Origin: Harmothoe impar
Taxonomy: Eukaryota; Annelida; Polychaeta; Phyllodocida; Polynoidae
Direction: 5' to 3'
NCBI GenBank assembly: GCA_947462335.1
Contig: OX381710.1
Coordinates: 59,218,842 to 59,282,841 of the forward strand
DNA: 64,000 bases
Shown: positions 12,613-25,199 of the stretch, in pieces
Numbering within the stretch: the stretch's first letter is position 1
How the letters are laid out: the number at the start of each line of letters is the position of its first letter
The notes under the pieces: model-generated
Told to the model about the DNA's origin: nothing
Database searches by the model: none
What the model saw: the letters and a program-made list of their open reading frames with translations, nothing else
Made by a program: the position numbers and the translations under genes

Positions 12613-13311
12613 ATGAACACACGTCTCAGTTCACCCCGACCACTCCCATCCTATTCCTGTGCTTCAACTTGTATGCCCAAGATCAGAATGTATGCCCTAT
12701 TTCAATTCGTCTACTTGCAACAACATAGTACATTTTGTAACTTACCGGAGATATTTTGACCCATCGATCAAGGGTTTCTTGTGCTTCCAGGCGGTTTACA
12801 TGTCCATATCACCGCGAATAAGTCAGTAAATCAGGAACTATTTATTTGGTCTTGGTTTCACTGACAGACGGTAGTATCTCCACTTTATTTTCTCAACCAC
12901 ACCCGACCTTCTTGCTTGATTGTGCAGAAAGGCATTACATCCTGTTAGACCAATACTTGACACGATGGTGTATATTGGTTGCTACATGCAACGTCAGAAA
13001 TGTTCATCGGGAATGATCAAACACATTCCATGGTGATAGTTTGTAGAATAATGTGATTGAGTTATCATTTAAACAAATGTAACTTTTATATCAATAATTA
13101 TTGTTTTCATATTTACATTTAACTTGACATCTAGAATTTACAATCTAGAGATTCCAGTATTCAATCTTAGGATGACAACCTTTTAAACCCCTATATAGTC
13201 ACACGTACAGGTGTACAGATGTCTTGATATGATAAGAACAATCGTACCCTCGATTATACGTATCATAAGGTTTAGGTGGCAGTGTTACAGGGTATATTAT
13301 GCTCATACTTA
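12613..13311. other. Non-coding, nothing recognised
   Basis: AT-rich sequence between the minisatellite and the inverted-repeat element. No coding or bounded repeat feature was seen. Confidence 0.4.
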
Positions 13312-15198
13312 GGGTAGATTCACCATAAGTCGACCCTTCCCGTACACATTTTCTGTGACTATATTGTAAGCATCAATTTTAACGTCTATAATTATCCCAT
13401 ATAGACCTATGATATATCAAATCTATGGAGATTTGTTTGAATATTCTGATAAGGGTAATTGTATGCATCTCATATTGATTGTTGTTATCAATTTATCTAT
13501 GATAAGATGAGATTTGCATATTAGCTATTTTCACCTAAAGTCGACCAAAATTCACCTAAAGGCGACCACTAGGGGCCTATATAAGGCATAGGATAATATG
13601 TTGTTTGGTTGGTTGTCCAGGCTACAGCTAAAACCTTTTTAAGGGTGGTGATGGAGATCAAATCTATGAAATAAGGGAGTAAAGAATCATGACCAAATAA
13701 TCAACGAATTTCACATCTTAGAGAATAAATATCATGATGATGCAGTAATTATTATGGGGTCATAGTAGTGGCATGATGTGTCGGCACAGGCTAAAAATAG
13801 TTGCAAGGACACCCGGGCATAGACATAAAAGGGCAAAAATGATTAAGTTAGGCCACTCAAAAAAAGTTGTTAAAAAGGCATGTTATGTGTCTCAACACTA
13901 CATTCCTTCTTTTTTCCCACAAAAAACATGTTATATTGTATGTTATTCCTAGCTCACTGCATTACTGAGCGTCTAAGATTTAATTTGATACCAAATATGC
14001 CAATATTTGTCCACCTTTTGACATAATTTTGATTACAAATCTTTGAAAAAAAAAAGTTTTCCCCAAATCACGATTTTCATGATGCGCGCGGTGATGAGAA
14101 ACCAGTTTATTTTTTTGAGTGACCTTAATTAGGTCATTTTGGGTTCCCTACACACCCAACCCACGTTAGTCAATACTGTCAGGCTAGTTAGTACTACATG
14201 TATGGTTAGTTATGGGCACGTCCGTATGGCCAAAGCTCTGAATCCATAAAACATCAAAGTATTATAGGCTAAGATCCATATCATGTGGAAAATAAAGGTG
14301 AGGTCAACAATTGTGTATTAAGTAACTGATGTGGCTAATAGATGACATTTGTCATCCTGATGTAGGCCTACCAATGGAACCCCAGCAAGTAACTCGTCAG
14401 TGCTGCATTGGTGCATCATGTTGACCCTTCAGGAGTTACTCAAGCCCATAGGGTCAGCATGATGCTTGAATGCCAGGGCTGCATTCGTGCATCATGACGA
14501 CCAAGATCATGATGCATTAATGGATTATGCCATCCTTAAAAGGTTAAATACACTGTATGGGCTGTCTCAAGAGGGTATCCCAATTTTCTACTGAATAGAC
14601 AGGAATGTATCATTTACAAACAGCTTTAAACTCCTTTCCCCCGGTCAATCATGGTATACCCAATATTATGTTATTAACTTAGGATGCATTATATCACTTT
14701 GGTCCCTTAAATTAATCAGGCAATAGGGTATGACTGAATGGACGACTCAAGGTAGAGTGTGGTCGTGGCATGGTGAAATTCTGGTCGTCTCATGGTGAAA
14801 TTAGAGGGTGTCATCTTAAAGGCTCTACATTACGAGAATGTTGTTAATTTATCAAAAGGAATCGTGATTAATGTTAAAAATATATACAGCTATTCATATT
14901 CCTTCTCAATTATTGAATTGGCCAACTTAGATGTCTAATTTCTAGCACCAAAGTCAAACACTTTTGAAGAAATGTTCTTTTATGATTAGTCAAAACAGGT
15001 CAAACACCCCGACTTCACGACAGTTTATTAATATGAATATAGTCATGTTGGTGAGAGATTTTGATGCCAGGAGAGCCATTAACACTTCAACTGTTACTTC
15101 CAATAACGATTAGGCCCCCATATAGCCCATTGTATTCGCAATATGGGGCTGTAGGTGGTCGACTTATGGTATGTGGTCGGAAATAGGTGAGCTTACCC
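13312..15198. mobile_element. 1.9-kb terminal-inverted-repeat element, TA flanks
   Basis: The left end begins GGGTAGATTCACC and the right end is GGTGAGCTTACCC, flanked by TA on both sides (13310-13311 and 15199-15200). Inside the ends, CATAAGTCGACC (left) matches GGTCGACTTATG (right). A second CACCTAAAGTCGACC / CACCTAAAGGCGACC pair lies at about 13535-13570, next to TAGGGGCCTATATA. That segment has an inverted counterpart at about 15110. TA duplication is typical of Tc1/mariner-like elements. The interior has no transposase frame, so the element is non-autonomous or decayed. It holds several TGCATCATG-type short repeats at 14390-14530. Confidence 0.65.
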
Positions 15199-15479
15199 TA
15201 GACACTTTGCAAATCCTTTCAAACTGTACAGAGACGGCTGTACCTTGCATGTGGAGAGGTCTGACTATGGTGGCTGGAAGTAGCGGAAGCAGCTGCCTTA
15301 CATCTGGGGGAAACTGACAGAGGGGAGGTGTATATTAGCAACGAGGCATGGCAGTGGTGATTGGCTAAACACCGTAAAAATGACACCATTTTGAGCAAAT
15401 ATGAAAACTATTGCAAATGCCATCATACTGCATGCCCCACTGAGACAGTGGAGGATGCATAACATTGCCATTATAGATT

Positions 15480-16560
15480 CAGATATAAACTACCCCCAAG
15501 TGATGCAGTCATGACAGCTTTTCTGTCATTTTGTATTTAATAGACATATGCATCATGTATGCATACATTTGAGTGTTGGCAGTACCGGTTGTCAAACCAT
15601 TATATAAGTGGGGGCCTGATCTTCGTGACAGTAGAGGCATACACACTGCAGTCTAGGCAGTTTGTTAAACTTAAAGGATTTTCTTGCACCAGGAAAGAAT
15701 AGGATAATGCTGATTTGCATATCCGTTGAGACTATTACTGCCATCAGGGTATTCATATGTATACAGTTATGCTTGTACAATCTGTATATTGTACATATTA
15801 TCATGTTTGTTTGTGCTTTGATATTTCACTGGATAGAGGAACCCCGCGTAAATTTACTTATAAGATCACAACGTATCTCAGTATATCTTGAGGAATAGAA
15901 TAGCATTGTACTGTACAAATGGCATCTACTACGTTTATAGCCATCCGCTGCTCACTCCGTTCATCACGTGGGATTAATACAATTATAATACTTGATTTAA
16001 TAGAAGTGTGTTGTCCAATTCATAGATATAAGAGAGTCATTATTAAACTACAACTACATTATGCGATTGGATCCGTCAATAAAATCATCAACTTTCAAAT
16101 GGTATTTGACTTGACATATTATGAAGCCTAATTATCTATGGTGTCATACTGGTCATCGACAACGAAGCTTACACATCAATACTCAATGGCTTCACTGTTA
16201 TATTACACCATGCTTTCCTTCCGAACCCTGTCATTTCCTGTCGAACCCTGTTATTTCCCTCCTTATATCGTTATCTGCCTTCATCTCTATGTTGTGATTG
16301 GCAAAATGAACCATATATTATGGGGTGGGGGAGGAGATGGAGATAATGCCATGCTGCATCTAGATTATCTCTCCTACCCATCCCACACAGCCTGCTAAGA
16401 CCTGTGGCTGTGCTTATTCATGTGGTAGATGGGGATATCTCACAGGCGCCTTCAGGAATTACTCCCTTTATAGCCCACTTCTTGTGGTGTTCCTTCTGTT
16501 GTAACTGATATATGGTGGGAGCGTGTCCACAGACAGCAGCAGGTGTTATTGCATTGCTTG
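15480..16560. repeat. Diverged copy of the 170-1760 block
   Basis: Two anchors match the window start in the same order: a CATGACAGC...GTATTTAATA segment at about 15510, and TATAGCCCA...CAGCAGCAGGTG at 16470-16535. Sequence between the anchors is too diverged to align confidently by eye. Short open frames here (for example 15662-15898) have no domain support, and I treat them as chance. Confidence 0.45.
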
Positions 16561-18139
16561 GGCATGAAAAAAAAGGTTTCTTCATAATGCCATTTCAAAG
16601 AAGTGATAGAGGGAGGGGGTATGTCATTTGTGTGTCCCCTGCGGCCTGTTTCATGAGATTTAAAACAACAAAAAAGGGTATTAGCTAGTTCTAAAGGTGT
16701 TCTATCCACCGCTATACGGCACTTGAAAACACAAGTTGTAAAACGGAAAACCTTATATCTAGAAGGATCACAATGTCCAAATGTGTAATATATGGAGTCG
16801 ATATATGAGGCTATAGTGAAGGGAAACTAGCCAAAGTCCTGAAATCCCTGCTTATGAAAGTACATCTGATATATCGACCTATGCAACGCCAAAAAGGTGC
16901 GGAAATATTATTTTGGGTTTCGAAACAGGCCCATGCTTATTGATAAAATCAGCCACCAGATTAATGGCCGTCTTGATGTGTATAGCATCGTTACTACATT
17001 GTTGTTATGTTGTTTTAATGTACACAGGGTTATTCAAGGTCAGGTACTTTATAATAATTAGTAGCTAATAACAGAGCAAGGTTATTTTCTAATTAATGTC
17101 TCATATTGCCGGAATGCCAGGATTATGGGAGCTGTAGTTGGGACAGGCGTTTCCCACTGTTTCCTGTTTGTTCTTCATAAGGTGTTCATGTTGCTGATTA
17201 AGGCAGCTCTGTCCTACCTGGGGCACAATGTAGGACGTAATACGGCCCGGGTACTTAGCCTGAGAAATATCAGAGGAAGGATTAGAATAATGAGAAGCAC
17301 ACTAATTGTAAGACTTCAGATTATTCGCCGGATGGATCTCCTCGTTTACTGTTAATACGTTACTTTAATCTTAGACCAGTAAACCCAGTCTAACAGAAGA
17401 CTCATTGTCATCCACTGCTTAGACCGATGTACAACAAAATGTACGTAGTGCACCCACCTTTGCGGGACGGTAACGGCACACTGACCCGGGCGAATAGTCA
17501 AAATAGAAGAGTGGCTTGAAGTGGTTTTTCTATGATAAATTAGGAAATGAATATCCAACCTAATATCCAAATGATCTGTCGTCATGCACAATTGAGTACT
17601 GTATTTGATATATTGCGAGGAAACGGGAGTGAACTTGTTCCTGCGATCACTGTGTTTACAATGACACCAGCCATCTCATGAGAACTTCTCTTGCCTGGTT
17701 AGTAACCGTGGCTTATTTAGCAGGAAGTCTTGCTCTCTACAGGGCACTAGATCAGAGGGTCGTGGGTTCAAGGCTGTCCTTGGAAGAACTACCAAAATGT
17801 TTTTCAACATAGACGCTGAACCAGCACGCACCACGTGGAGTGAATGAGTATCAACGGCAACATCTGGACAAGTCTCTATGACCCGATCTCCCCCAATCTA
17901 CACTGTTGAATTGTCTTGTACTTAGCAAATAGTCCTATGGTCCTCGAGATCATCAAACCCTACAACTAATACCACCCTCCGGGCCACCTTGTGGTCCCCT
18001 AATTCCTAGGTGGCCGCGGGTGAGCTGTTGTGAGGTCCTGGTGGGGCCCCTGAGGTGGGCAGGTTGAGGGCTGTGAGTGTGGGGTGAGGATGTGACCTGA
18101 CAGACAGCACCACTCGGGGCATCATAACGGCCAGCCGGC
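16561..18139. other. Non-coding; possible tRNA-derived repeat piece
   Basis: No supported protein gene. A phrase near 17757-17780 (GGGTCGTGGGTTCAAGG) resembles a pol III B box and may be the remnant of a tRNA-derived SINE, but no A box or bounded copy was found. The last 150 bp are GC-rich and form the insertion site of the Harbinger element. Confidence 0.4.
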
Positions 18140-18606
18140 TAAAGGGGGTCTTCCACTGCGACGGATACGGGTACGGATGGTTAAAAGTGACCAAAAGTGG
18201 GCAAAAAGTCGGCAGTGGAAGCCGTTTCTAGCCGTGACGGATTGGTTTTGACGCCTACGGATTGAAAAAAGTACTTCCACCAACGACGTTACGGCCACGT
18301 ATTGCATACTGACCAGCTTAAACGTGCACGGAATGCCACGGAAAGGCGACGGAACACGCACGTTTGAGCAACTTTTGGCCAAAAGTTGCTCAAACGTGGA
18401 ATATCAAAATGTTTTGATATTTTGACGGTTGTCATTTTCGACCTCTGTCCGTCAATTTGGCGCTTCAACCGAGGCGCTGTCTTGGCGCCACCTGGCGTAA
18501 AGTGGCGAAACCGTCAGTTCATCTTTTTCCCACCGCTAGGCGCAGCAGTCGCTCACGGGTCATGTGACCCCGCGTTTGGTCGTACACAGGTCAGTCAAAA
18601 ACCAAA

Positions 18607-21600
18607 ATGGCGAGCAGGCGTAAGCGGGGCAGTGCTTTACCAAACGCTGAAACAACTCCAGGGCCGAAGAGAGCGCGCAGAGGGGCGAAAGCACAACCCC
18701 AAGAGGTCGAACAGGGTTCAGAGAAACCCAATGGCAAAGGTAAGAAGACGCTGGGCCCGGCGAAGACGGTCACAAAGCCCACCGAACCGATCCGCACCAC
18801 CCCACCCCGTAAGGTCAAAGAGACGTCAACACCTGCATCTGCTCGCAAAGTGAGGCGCTCCCTCAAGCTAACCCCGAAAAAGGCACCCGTAGTCGATCTG
18901 GTTGAGGAGGGAGAGGACAGGGATGACAGAATATCTCCGCAGGAAGAAATAGCAGCCCTTAAAGCCCAGCTTGCAGAAATGGCTAAAAGGCCAGCGGACC
19001 AGCAGCGGGAGGTCGAGTCGCTCCTTGCACAGATAAAAAGTATTGTCCAGCAGCCGGTGACCCCAAAAGTCAAAAAACTCTTAGCACAGCGTGCCGCTGC
19101 AGAAGAGGGTGGACAGGATGATGACGCCATATCCCACGATTCTGACGATGTGTATGATGAAGAGGCAGCCAACACGTCTCAACCAGTAATGGAAGCCGAC
19201 AAATCATATCATAAGCACCCACTTTTTGACCACCTGGAGGATGGCCCTCCTGGTGAAGCAGGCACAGCATCAGATGCTGGATCAGACACTTTTGACGTAG
19301 GGGGCCTCAAAATGGTACCCGGCTTCACCGCGGCAGAGAACGACTTACAAGGTAAAACTCATGACCAATGGTGGCAAGAGGATCCCACTAGGGAGACGGC
19401 CCTGTGCTTGATGTGGGGCGAGGAGCCAGCGCTATTCGACATGGAAAGAGACGACTACCGTGTCCCGTCGGTCCGTATAGCCCTGATTTGCAAATTTGCG
19501 GTTCGCCTAAAAATGCCACGTGAGTATAAGCGTCGTTTTCAAGCCCAAAAATTAATAATATTTAATTTTAAAACAAAAGAGGGATTAATTTTAAAAAAAA
19601 GATGAACACACCTGCATTATCACTCCTATTCACAAAATTATTCAAAATTGTTGGTCTATTTTTTAAAAGTAATTTGTAATATTGGAGTACCGGTAATGTT
19701 GAGCAGTATCAAATAATTGTGTAATACTTGACATATCAAAGTGGAAAACTGTATATGACAAATGCAGGACGGGCCTGTGATGTAGCACTTCCTAACAAGT
19801 GACTTTTCTCTATTCTCCAGCCGCCGTGATCGCCACGTGAATGGGTAGTTTGCGTAACGCTTTTCAAAAAATGTGTAAGGGCCTGCCGAGCGGTGCCTCT
19901 CCTCGGGGAAAAACGACAAGACAACGGGAGATTGCACGTCTTGTATACTTCTTGAGAACTCATCTGAAGAAGACAACATCGATAACAAGTTACAGTGGGG
20001 TGAGCCCTGCTAAGAGCTACACCCCCCAAAAAAAGAGTGGGAGACCAGCTGTAAGTAGACACGTTTGGGTTATTTCTGAACTACCGGTATAATACAATTT
20101 AAAACATATTTCAATGTATTTGAAAAGTAAACACTCCTAGCACGGCCTTATATTTGTTAACTGTCTTGCTGACTGTAACCCAACATATAACTATATATTG
20201 TAAAACACTCCTAAGATTTGTGTACTTTTTTTTTGACTGAGACCCAACATCACCATGCCTGAAACTAAAGAAATGCCACTTCCATTCTGCAGCAGGCCAC
20301 CAAGCGCGCCGTCTCCACCCCAAAAGTCAAAACTGCCAAGCTGTCCGTGGCGGAAGAAGCCAAGCGTGACGCAGAAGATGAAGAGGTTAGTTTTTATGCA
20401 GCAGTGCTATTTATACTAATTATGTAGGGTTCTTGTTGGACTTTACAGACTACTGGTACACATACCACAAGGCTTACGTGTAAAAAAATAAGGCGGCAAA
20501 AATTGAATCACATATTATAAATAGAAGTTCCTTTATTCCCACAAGTGCAGACGTTTCACTAGCCTCAGTAAGAATTATTTGCCGTAAAGAGTCAAATATG
20601 TACATGAATCAGGGCAGAAAAGTAATACCGTTGTGTGTTATATACTTCTTCTATTATTCTTTGTATTTAAGGATTTTATCTTTCCCATTTCTTAGATATT
20701 CCAAAGAAACGTCAAAAGGATTATGGAGACCTCACTGTCTCCCATTTCAAGAAAGAGGTACAACAGCGACGGGGATTCAGTGGGTGAGGGCGCAGAAGAG
20801 GCTGAAGGGGAGGCGGGTGAGGAAAACGGCGAAGAAGAGATGGACTCCCAGAGCCAGAGTGTCATTAATCCTAAAAAATTTAGCGCCAACCAGCGGCTGA
20901 AGGATGCCAAAACCGTGGAACGTTTGACCAAGGACAGTCCCCGGCTGGGGCAGGGGTCAACCGCCGGGAAAACCGCGGATAAAACCAAAATAAAAGGGCA
21001 AGCCAAGAACAAGCCGGGCACGGACGCCTCCACCTCTGACGGTAGGAGTGGCGCGTCTTGCTCTGGTCAACGCGGTCCTGCCCCTGTTTCAGCACTGGAC
21101 AGGTACCAGGCGTCCGCTAGTGGCAAAAAGTTGTCTGCCCAGGCAGAACAGAACATACAACTGGCTAAACAAAAGTCTGTCAAAGCTGTGCGAGGACTGA
21201 CATTGAAAGGCCAACAGCCGCCCATTATTCAGCATATAAACACGTCAAAGGAGTCGGATGGAGGTGACTTTGATGTATCCCTGGATGTGTCTAACATACC
21301 GTGGCATAAGCAGGCCGGCCCCGGGCACAGGAGGTTGAAGGAAGAGCTCAAGAAAAAAGCCAAGGAAGAGGAGAGGGCTGGCAGCGAAGCAGGGAAGGAG
21401 AAGGTCGAAGCCATGAAAAGCATGGCCCAGTCTTTCCATAAGTTTGGGGAGGACATGTCCCGGGCGCGGGAGCAAGCCGCTGACCGGGTGCAACTGTGGG
21501 CCGACTCTCTGGTTCCACAGGTGGCACGGATGGAAGAACATACCCGGGATATGTTTATGGTACATGTGCTCGGGATAGCCATTAAAGCCATACACAGGCG

Positions 21601-21622
21601 GTGGGATCCTGCTGACGCATAA
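18607..21622 (+). pseudogene. Harbinger MADF/SANT-like partner gene, one in-frame stop
   Basis: The inferred exons are 18607-19519, 19821-20050, 20293-20385 and 20696-21622, with donors GTGAGT, GTAAGT and GTTAGT and acceptors ending CAG or TAG. The phases agree (1, 0, 0), giving 721 codons. The first part is basic and proline/lysine-rich (nuclear-type), with a coiled-coil-like segment at about residues 110-150 and an acidic stretch. At about residue 265 a MADF/SANT-like fold begins (LCLMWGEEPALFD...DDY). It continues across the first intron into LRNAFQK and ends in a YFLRTHL helix. The C-terminus is charged and helical. Harbinger elements usually pair the transposase with such a Myb/SANT-type DNA-binding protein, which acts as its cofactor. 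A TGA at 19838-19840 interrupts the domain shortly after the exon 2 start. I used the ATG at 18607, 464 bp inside the element. Confidence 0.75.
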
Positions 21623-23210
21623 GTTTTTAAAACATGCGGACAAAAAAACTCTGACGTTGTGAGTTCAAATCATTCCACTTTTGGTGGCAGTTGGTCAAAT
21701 GGCCAAATTAACCCACGTATCACTTGAACTTTTTACACAGTTTTTGGTGTATCAGATCTGATTTTATCAAACTTTGACAGTTCAGTCACACTGCCGACAG
21801 CTTTTTTGGCATTGACTTAGCTCAGTAGATTTTGCTACTTTTTACTTCACTTTTGATGTTACTGCGGCCAGATCATTTTGAAGGTAATCCCACTTCGGGC
21901 TGCACATAGATACTCCAGACGTTTGGTGCATATTATTTTTCTAGTCAGTTATATTTTGGGTAAGACCTTGACGGGTTTATTTGTTGATAAGAAATATTAT
22001 TATAGTTGTGAGTTGCCCGGTACCGTATATCTCATGTTTTGGTGAACAAAAAGTGTAAAGTCAACACCACTTTAGTTTAAAAAGGGGCACATACGGATGA
22101 CAGCTTTATTTCCTTCTGAGACGTCCTGCTAATTTCCACACGTGTGGTCCACTTCTGGACAAAAAAGTACCGGTATCAGAATTGTACAATGTGAATACTT
22201 ATGTGCCATTAAAATGCTGTAACGCCAGATGCTATATATCAGTACCGGTACTTAAGAGTTACATAGATACTATTGAAGTTTATATTAGAAGTTTTTACTA
22301 CTTAACAGTGAAGTAGCAGCCGTTTTTATATTTAAGCCTCTACATAAACATTTGTACAATAACGTTCACTTTTTGAAATCGTCCAAAAAGCCTGCTTCAA
22401 ATGAACGGTTCATATATATAAAAAGTTTGAACACAGGTTGCCCAACCTCAAACGTCAGCCAAGGGTGTACAAAAGTGCTCAGAGGATAAATACAATTAAA
22501 AGCATTTATGTACAACTTATTTCCTTGATAATCAAGGTTTTGGATATAGCTGTTTAAAAGGTATGACTGGTGCAAAGTTGTAGAAGTTACCGGTAGTACA
22601 TTTAATTACTAGTTTAAGGAAGTTTTAGAACATACAATCGTCCATGTACTGAAACTGACATAGTTATTGACATGAAAGGTTCAATCTTTGAGTAATTTTT
22701 AAACGAACGTTGGCGTTGCAGCAGTTGTTGAAAAGTCACGTGCCAGACAAAAGTATCTGGAACCGTGAGAGTTCATGCATATCATAATCATCCACTTTTC
22801 GGTGCTTAGGACTCATGTTCTACATTGCATGTTGAGATATATAACTTTATCTGTCCAGCAGTTGCGTTTATTTTCTTTTTCTAAATAAAAATGTTTTCAC
22901 TAAAAATGTTACACCTTTTTAAGTTATACATTTATGTAGCTGAGTGCTACAGATGGTCTAAAGTCTTAACACGGACATAGTTAAAGATACACATATAATT
23001 GGGATGTCTGTTCAAATAGGTGCAAAGTCTTTACAACTATATAGATACACATATGTGTGGGATGCCACGTTTCAAGGACAGAGTGTGCTTTAATCTGAAA
23101 CCAAACAGGTCCATTTAGAAATATTTATTAACATCTGTCCTAGCATTACAAGTCTAATAGGCATGTATACAAAGTGGCCTGCATTGGATAATATTGTGGA
23201 CGGTCCCAGT
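21623..23210. other. Spacer between the convergent Harbinger genes
   Basis: This 1.6-kb stretch is AT-rich and non-coding and holds the 3' ends of both genes. ACCGGTA words occur repeatedly here and in the element's introns. No further gene seen. Confidence 0.6.
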
Positions 23211-25199
23211 TTAGCGCTCAAAATAGAAATCGTGCTTCAGAACTACATCGTACTGCCAGGGCAGCTCCCCCTCCTTCTGTATGCACCACGATGCTAGATT
23301 GTCCCTCATGTCTTTGCATTTCTGCGACCTGTTACGTACGCAGGTGGGTTCACCTCCAGGCATGGCAGCCTCGTCCCTCCACACACCTTTGTGCTGGGTG
23401 TAGTCCCGGCCCTCCCAATCCGCTGCCTCCCGGGGTAGATAGACGTGGGGCGCCTCGGTGCGTAGGTAGTTGTGAAGTACAACACATGCTAGAACCACCA
23501 CTGTCGCATTCTCTGGCTCCATTTCTATTTCTCTCCTGAGGATTCTGAGACGTGTAGAAACGATGCCAAATGCATTTTCCGCCACCCGCCGGCACCGACT
23601 GAACCTGAAGTTGCCTATACGCTGCTTGAGGGTGAGCTTGGTGGTGGGGTAGGGCTTCATAAGGTTCATACTCATTTCAAAAGCGTCGTCACCTATGAAA
23701 TAGTAGGGGAGGTCGCCTGGGTAACCTGGAAATGGCTCTGGGGTGGGAACATTAAGGGGGTTCTCGTTGTCCTCAACATCTCTGTGGAATTGGGAGTATT
23801 TCCATAATGTACTGTCTGACGCGCGACCTTCAGCACCCACGTCTCCATACACGAACTTATAGTCGGCATCGACCAACGCAAAGAGCACAATGGAGTGAAA
23901 GTGTTTATAATTATAGTAGAGCGTCCCCGCATTACGTGGCTTCTTTATCCGGACGTGCTTGCCATCAACCGCCCCTATGACGTGGGGCAAGTTCCAACGA
24001 TCATGAAACAACTTTGCTATATCTTTCCACTCCTTCTTGGTGTTTGGGGTCTGCAAAAAAACATCAGTGTAATTAAATACAAGTGGACAGGTGTGTAAGC
24101 ATAGGCCAAATACAATATGTCCTCAAGTCTCAGTTATTCCATCCATTTAGGATTTATAATTTAAGTGTATATGGAGAGGTACGTTTCAGATACTCACTGT
24201 ATGATTTATGTGGATGGCATATATATTTTGACATATTCACACTTTCTACTATTTTAGGGGCATAGTTTACTATCTTATTTAATTACACAATTGGGGGTGG
24301 CGCGCACAGGTGTGGGAACTTACCTTAAGATACTTTCCATGAAGCACAGAATACAGGGCTCGACACGTGTCCTGTATGATGGGGATGACCGAGCTTTCGC
24401 CCACAAGGTAGCCTTGGTGTAGGGTGGCAACACTATCACCTGGAATTAAATAGAGCTCCACATGTTATTCTTATGGGCCTAAATCATCTGTATACGTGGG
24501 AAGTGGTTTGGGCGGATGTCTGGCATAGCGTTACACAGATAGTACCGGTAAGGTTTACATATTATTCAAACATGGGCAGTGGGTATGACTTTTTTACTTT
24601 TTGGGCATTCTAGCTTTCAGGTGCTCTACCTGATTAAGTAAATACTCACCACGTGTCAGGTACCGTATGGTCAAGCTCAGTCTTTCTTCAGCTGTGATAG
24701 CGTCTCTGAAGTTGGTGTTCTGGTATGTGATCATAGGTCGGACAAGCTCTAGCAGTTCCTTATATATGTGTGGGGACATCCGTGTGGTTTTTATAAAGTC
24801 CGTCACACAACCGAGCTGGAAACAAGAGGCACTGGTGTCATTACAATTGAGCATTTGTGGGGGGGGGGGGGGAGAGACAGCAAGACATTCATTCTTTCAT
24901 ACTATGGCCTTTTTTTGGGGTGTTTTTTTTTAATTTTAAACATGCTACTTTTTGGATCATACTTGTGTACCTACCCTTAAGAAGTCTGCCTCCAGCTTGG
25001 CCAGAGTATTGCGCTGGGTGGGGTCGGTGCGTCCATGAAGAAAGGGACTCATCCAAAATGCGTGTGTCCGTGGTCGTTTTATGCCGCCTGATATGATGTA
25101 ATAATCCTCCTCATCGTCTGTCAACACAACCGACATTGCCAGGCTCATCATTTGATAGCGCGTCATGGCGCCCATGTCCAGGAGCCGCCGTTTAGACAT
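23211..25199 (-). CDS. PIF/Harbinger DDE transposase (HARBI1-like)
   Basis: The inferred exons on the minus strand are 25199-24975, 24815-24650, 24439-24324 and 24050-23211, with donors GTAGGT, GTGAGT and GTAAGT. Phases agree and join into an uninterrupted 448-residue protein, a usual length for this family. The DDE nuclease domain lies in the last exon. The first acid is in AVDGKH (about D198). It is followed by the GD...G...SD region (D239/D248), FIGDDAF (about D290) and RRVAENAFG (about E327). The N-terminal exons form a helical region with MTRYQ and a LTIRYLTRGE segment typical of the helix-turn-helix part of PIF transposases. I chose ATG 25199 because the open frame upstream has no ATG. 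It would cut and paste the 7.4-kb element with TAA duplication, probably together with the MADF-like partner. The catalytic residues appear intact. Confidence 0.9.

Noticed and set aside
11127..12759. Two overlapping plus-strand frames of over 530 codons across the minisatellite
   Set aside because: They are open only because the 42-bp unit is a multiple of three; both are repeats of the same proline/threonine/histidine or proline/leucine words, with no domain.
17125..17355. 76-codon hydrophobic plus-strand frame
   Set aside because: Too short, with no domain, splice context or neighbour support; the sequence may be of interest only as non-coding DNA.
18591..19175. 194-codon minus-strand frame opposite the Harbinger partner gene
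   Set aside because: A shadow of the GC-rich first exon; the plus frame has the splice pattern and the MADF-like domain.
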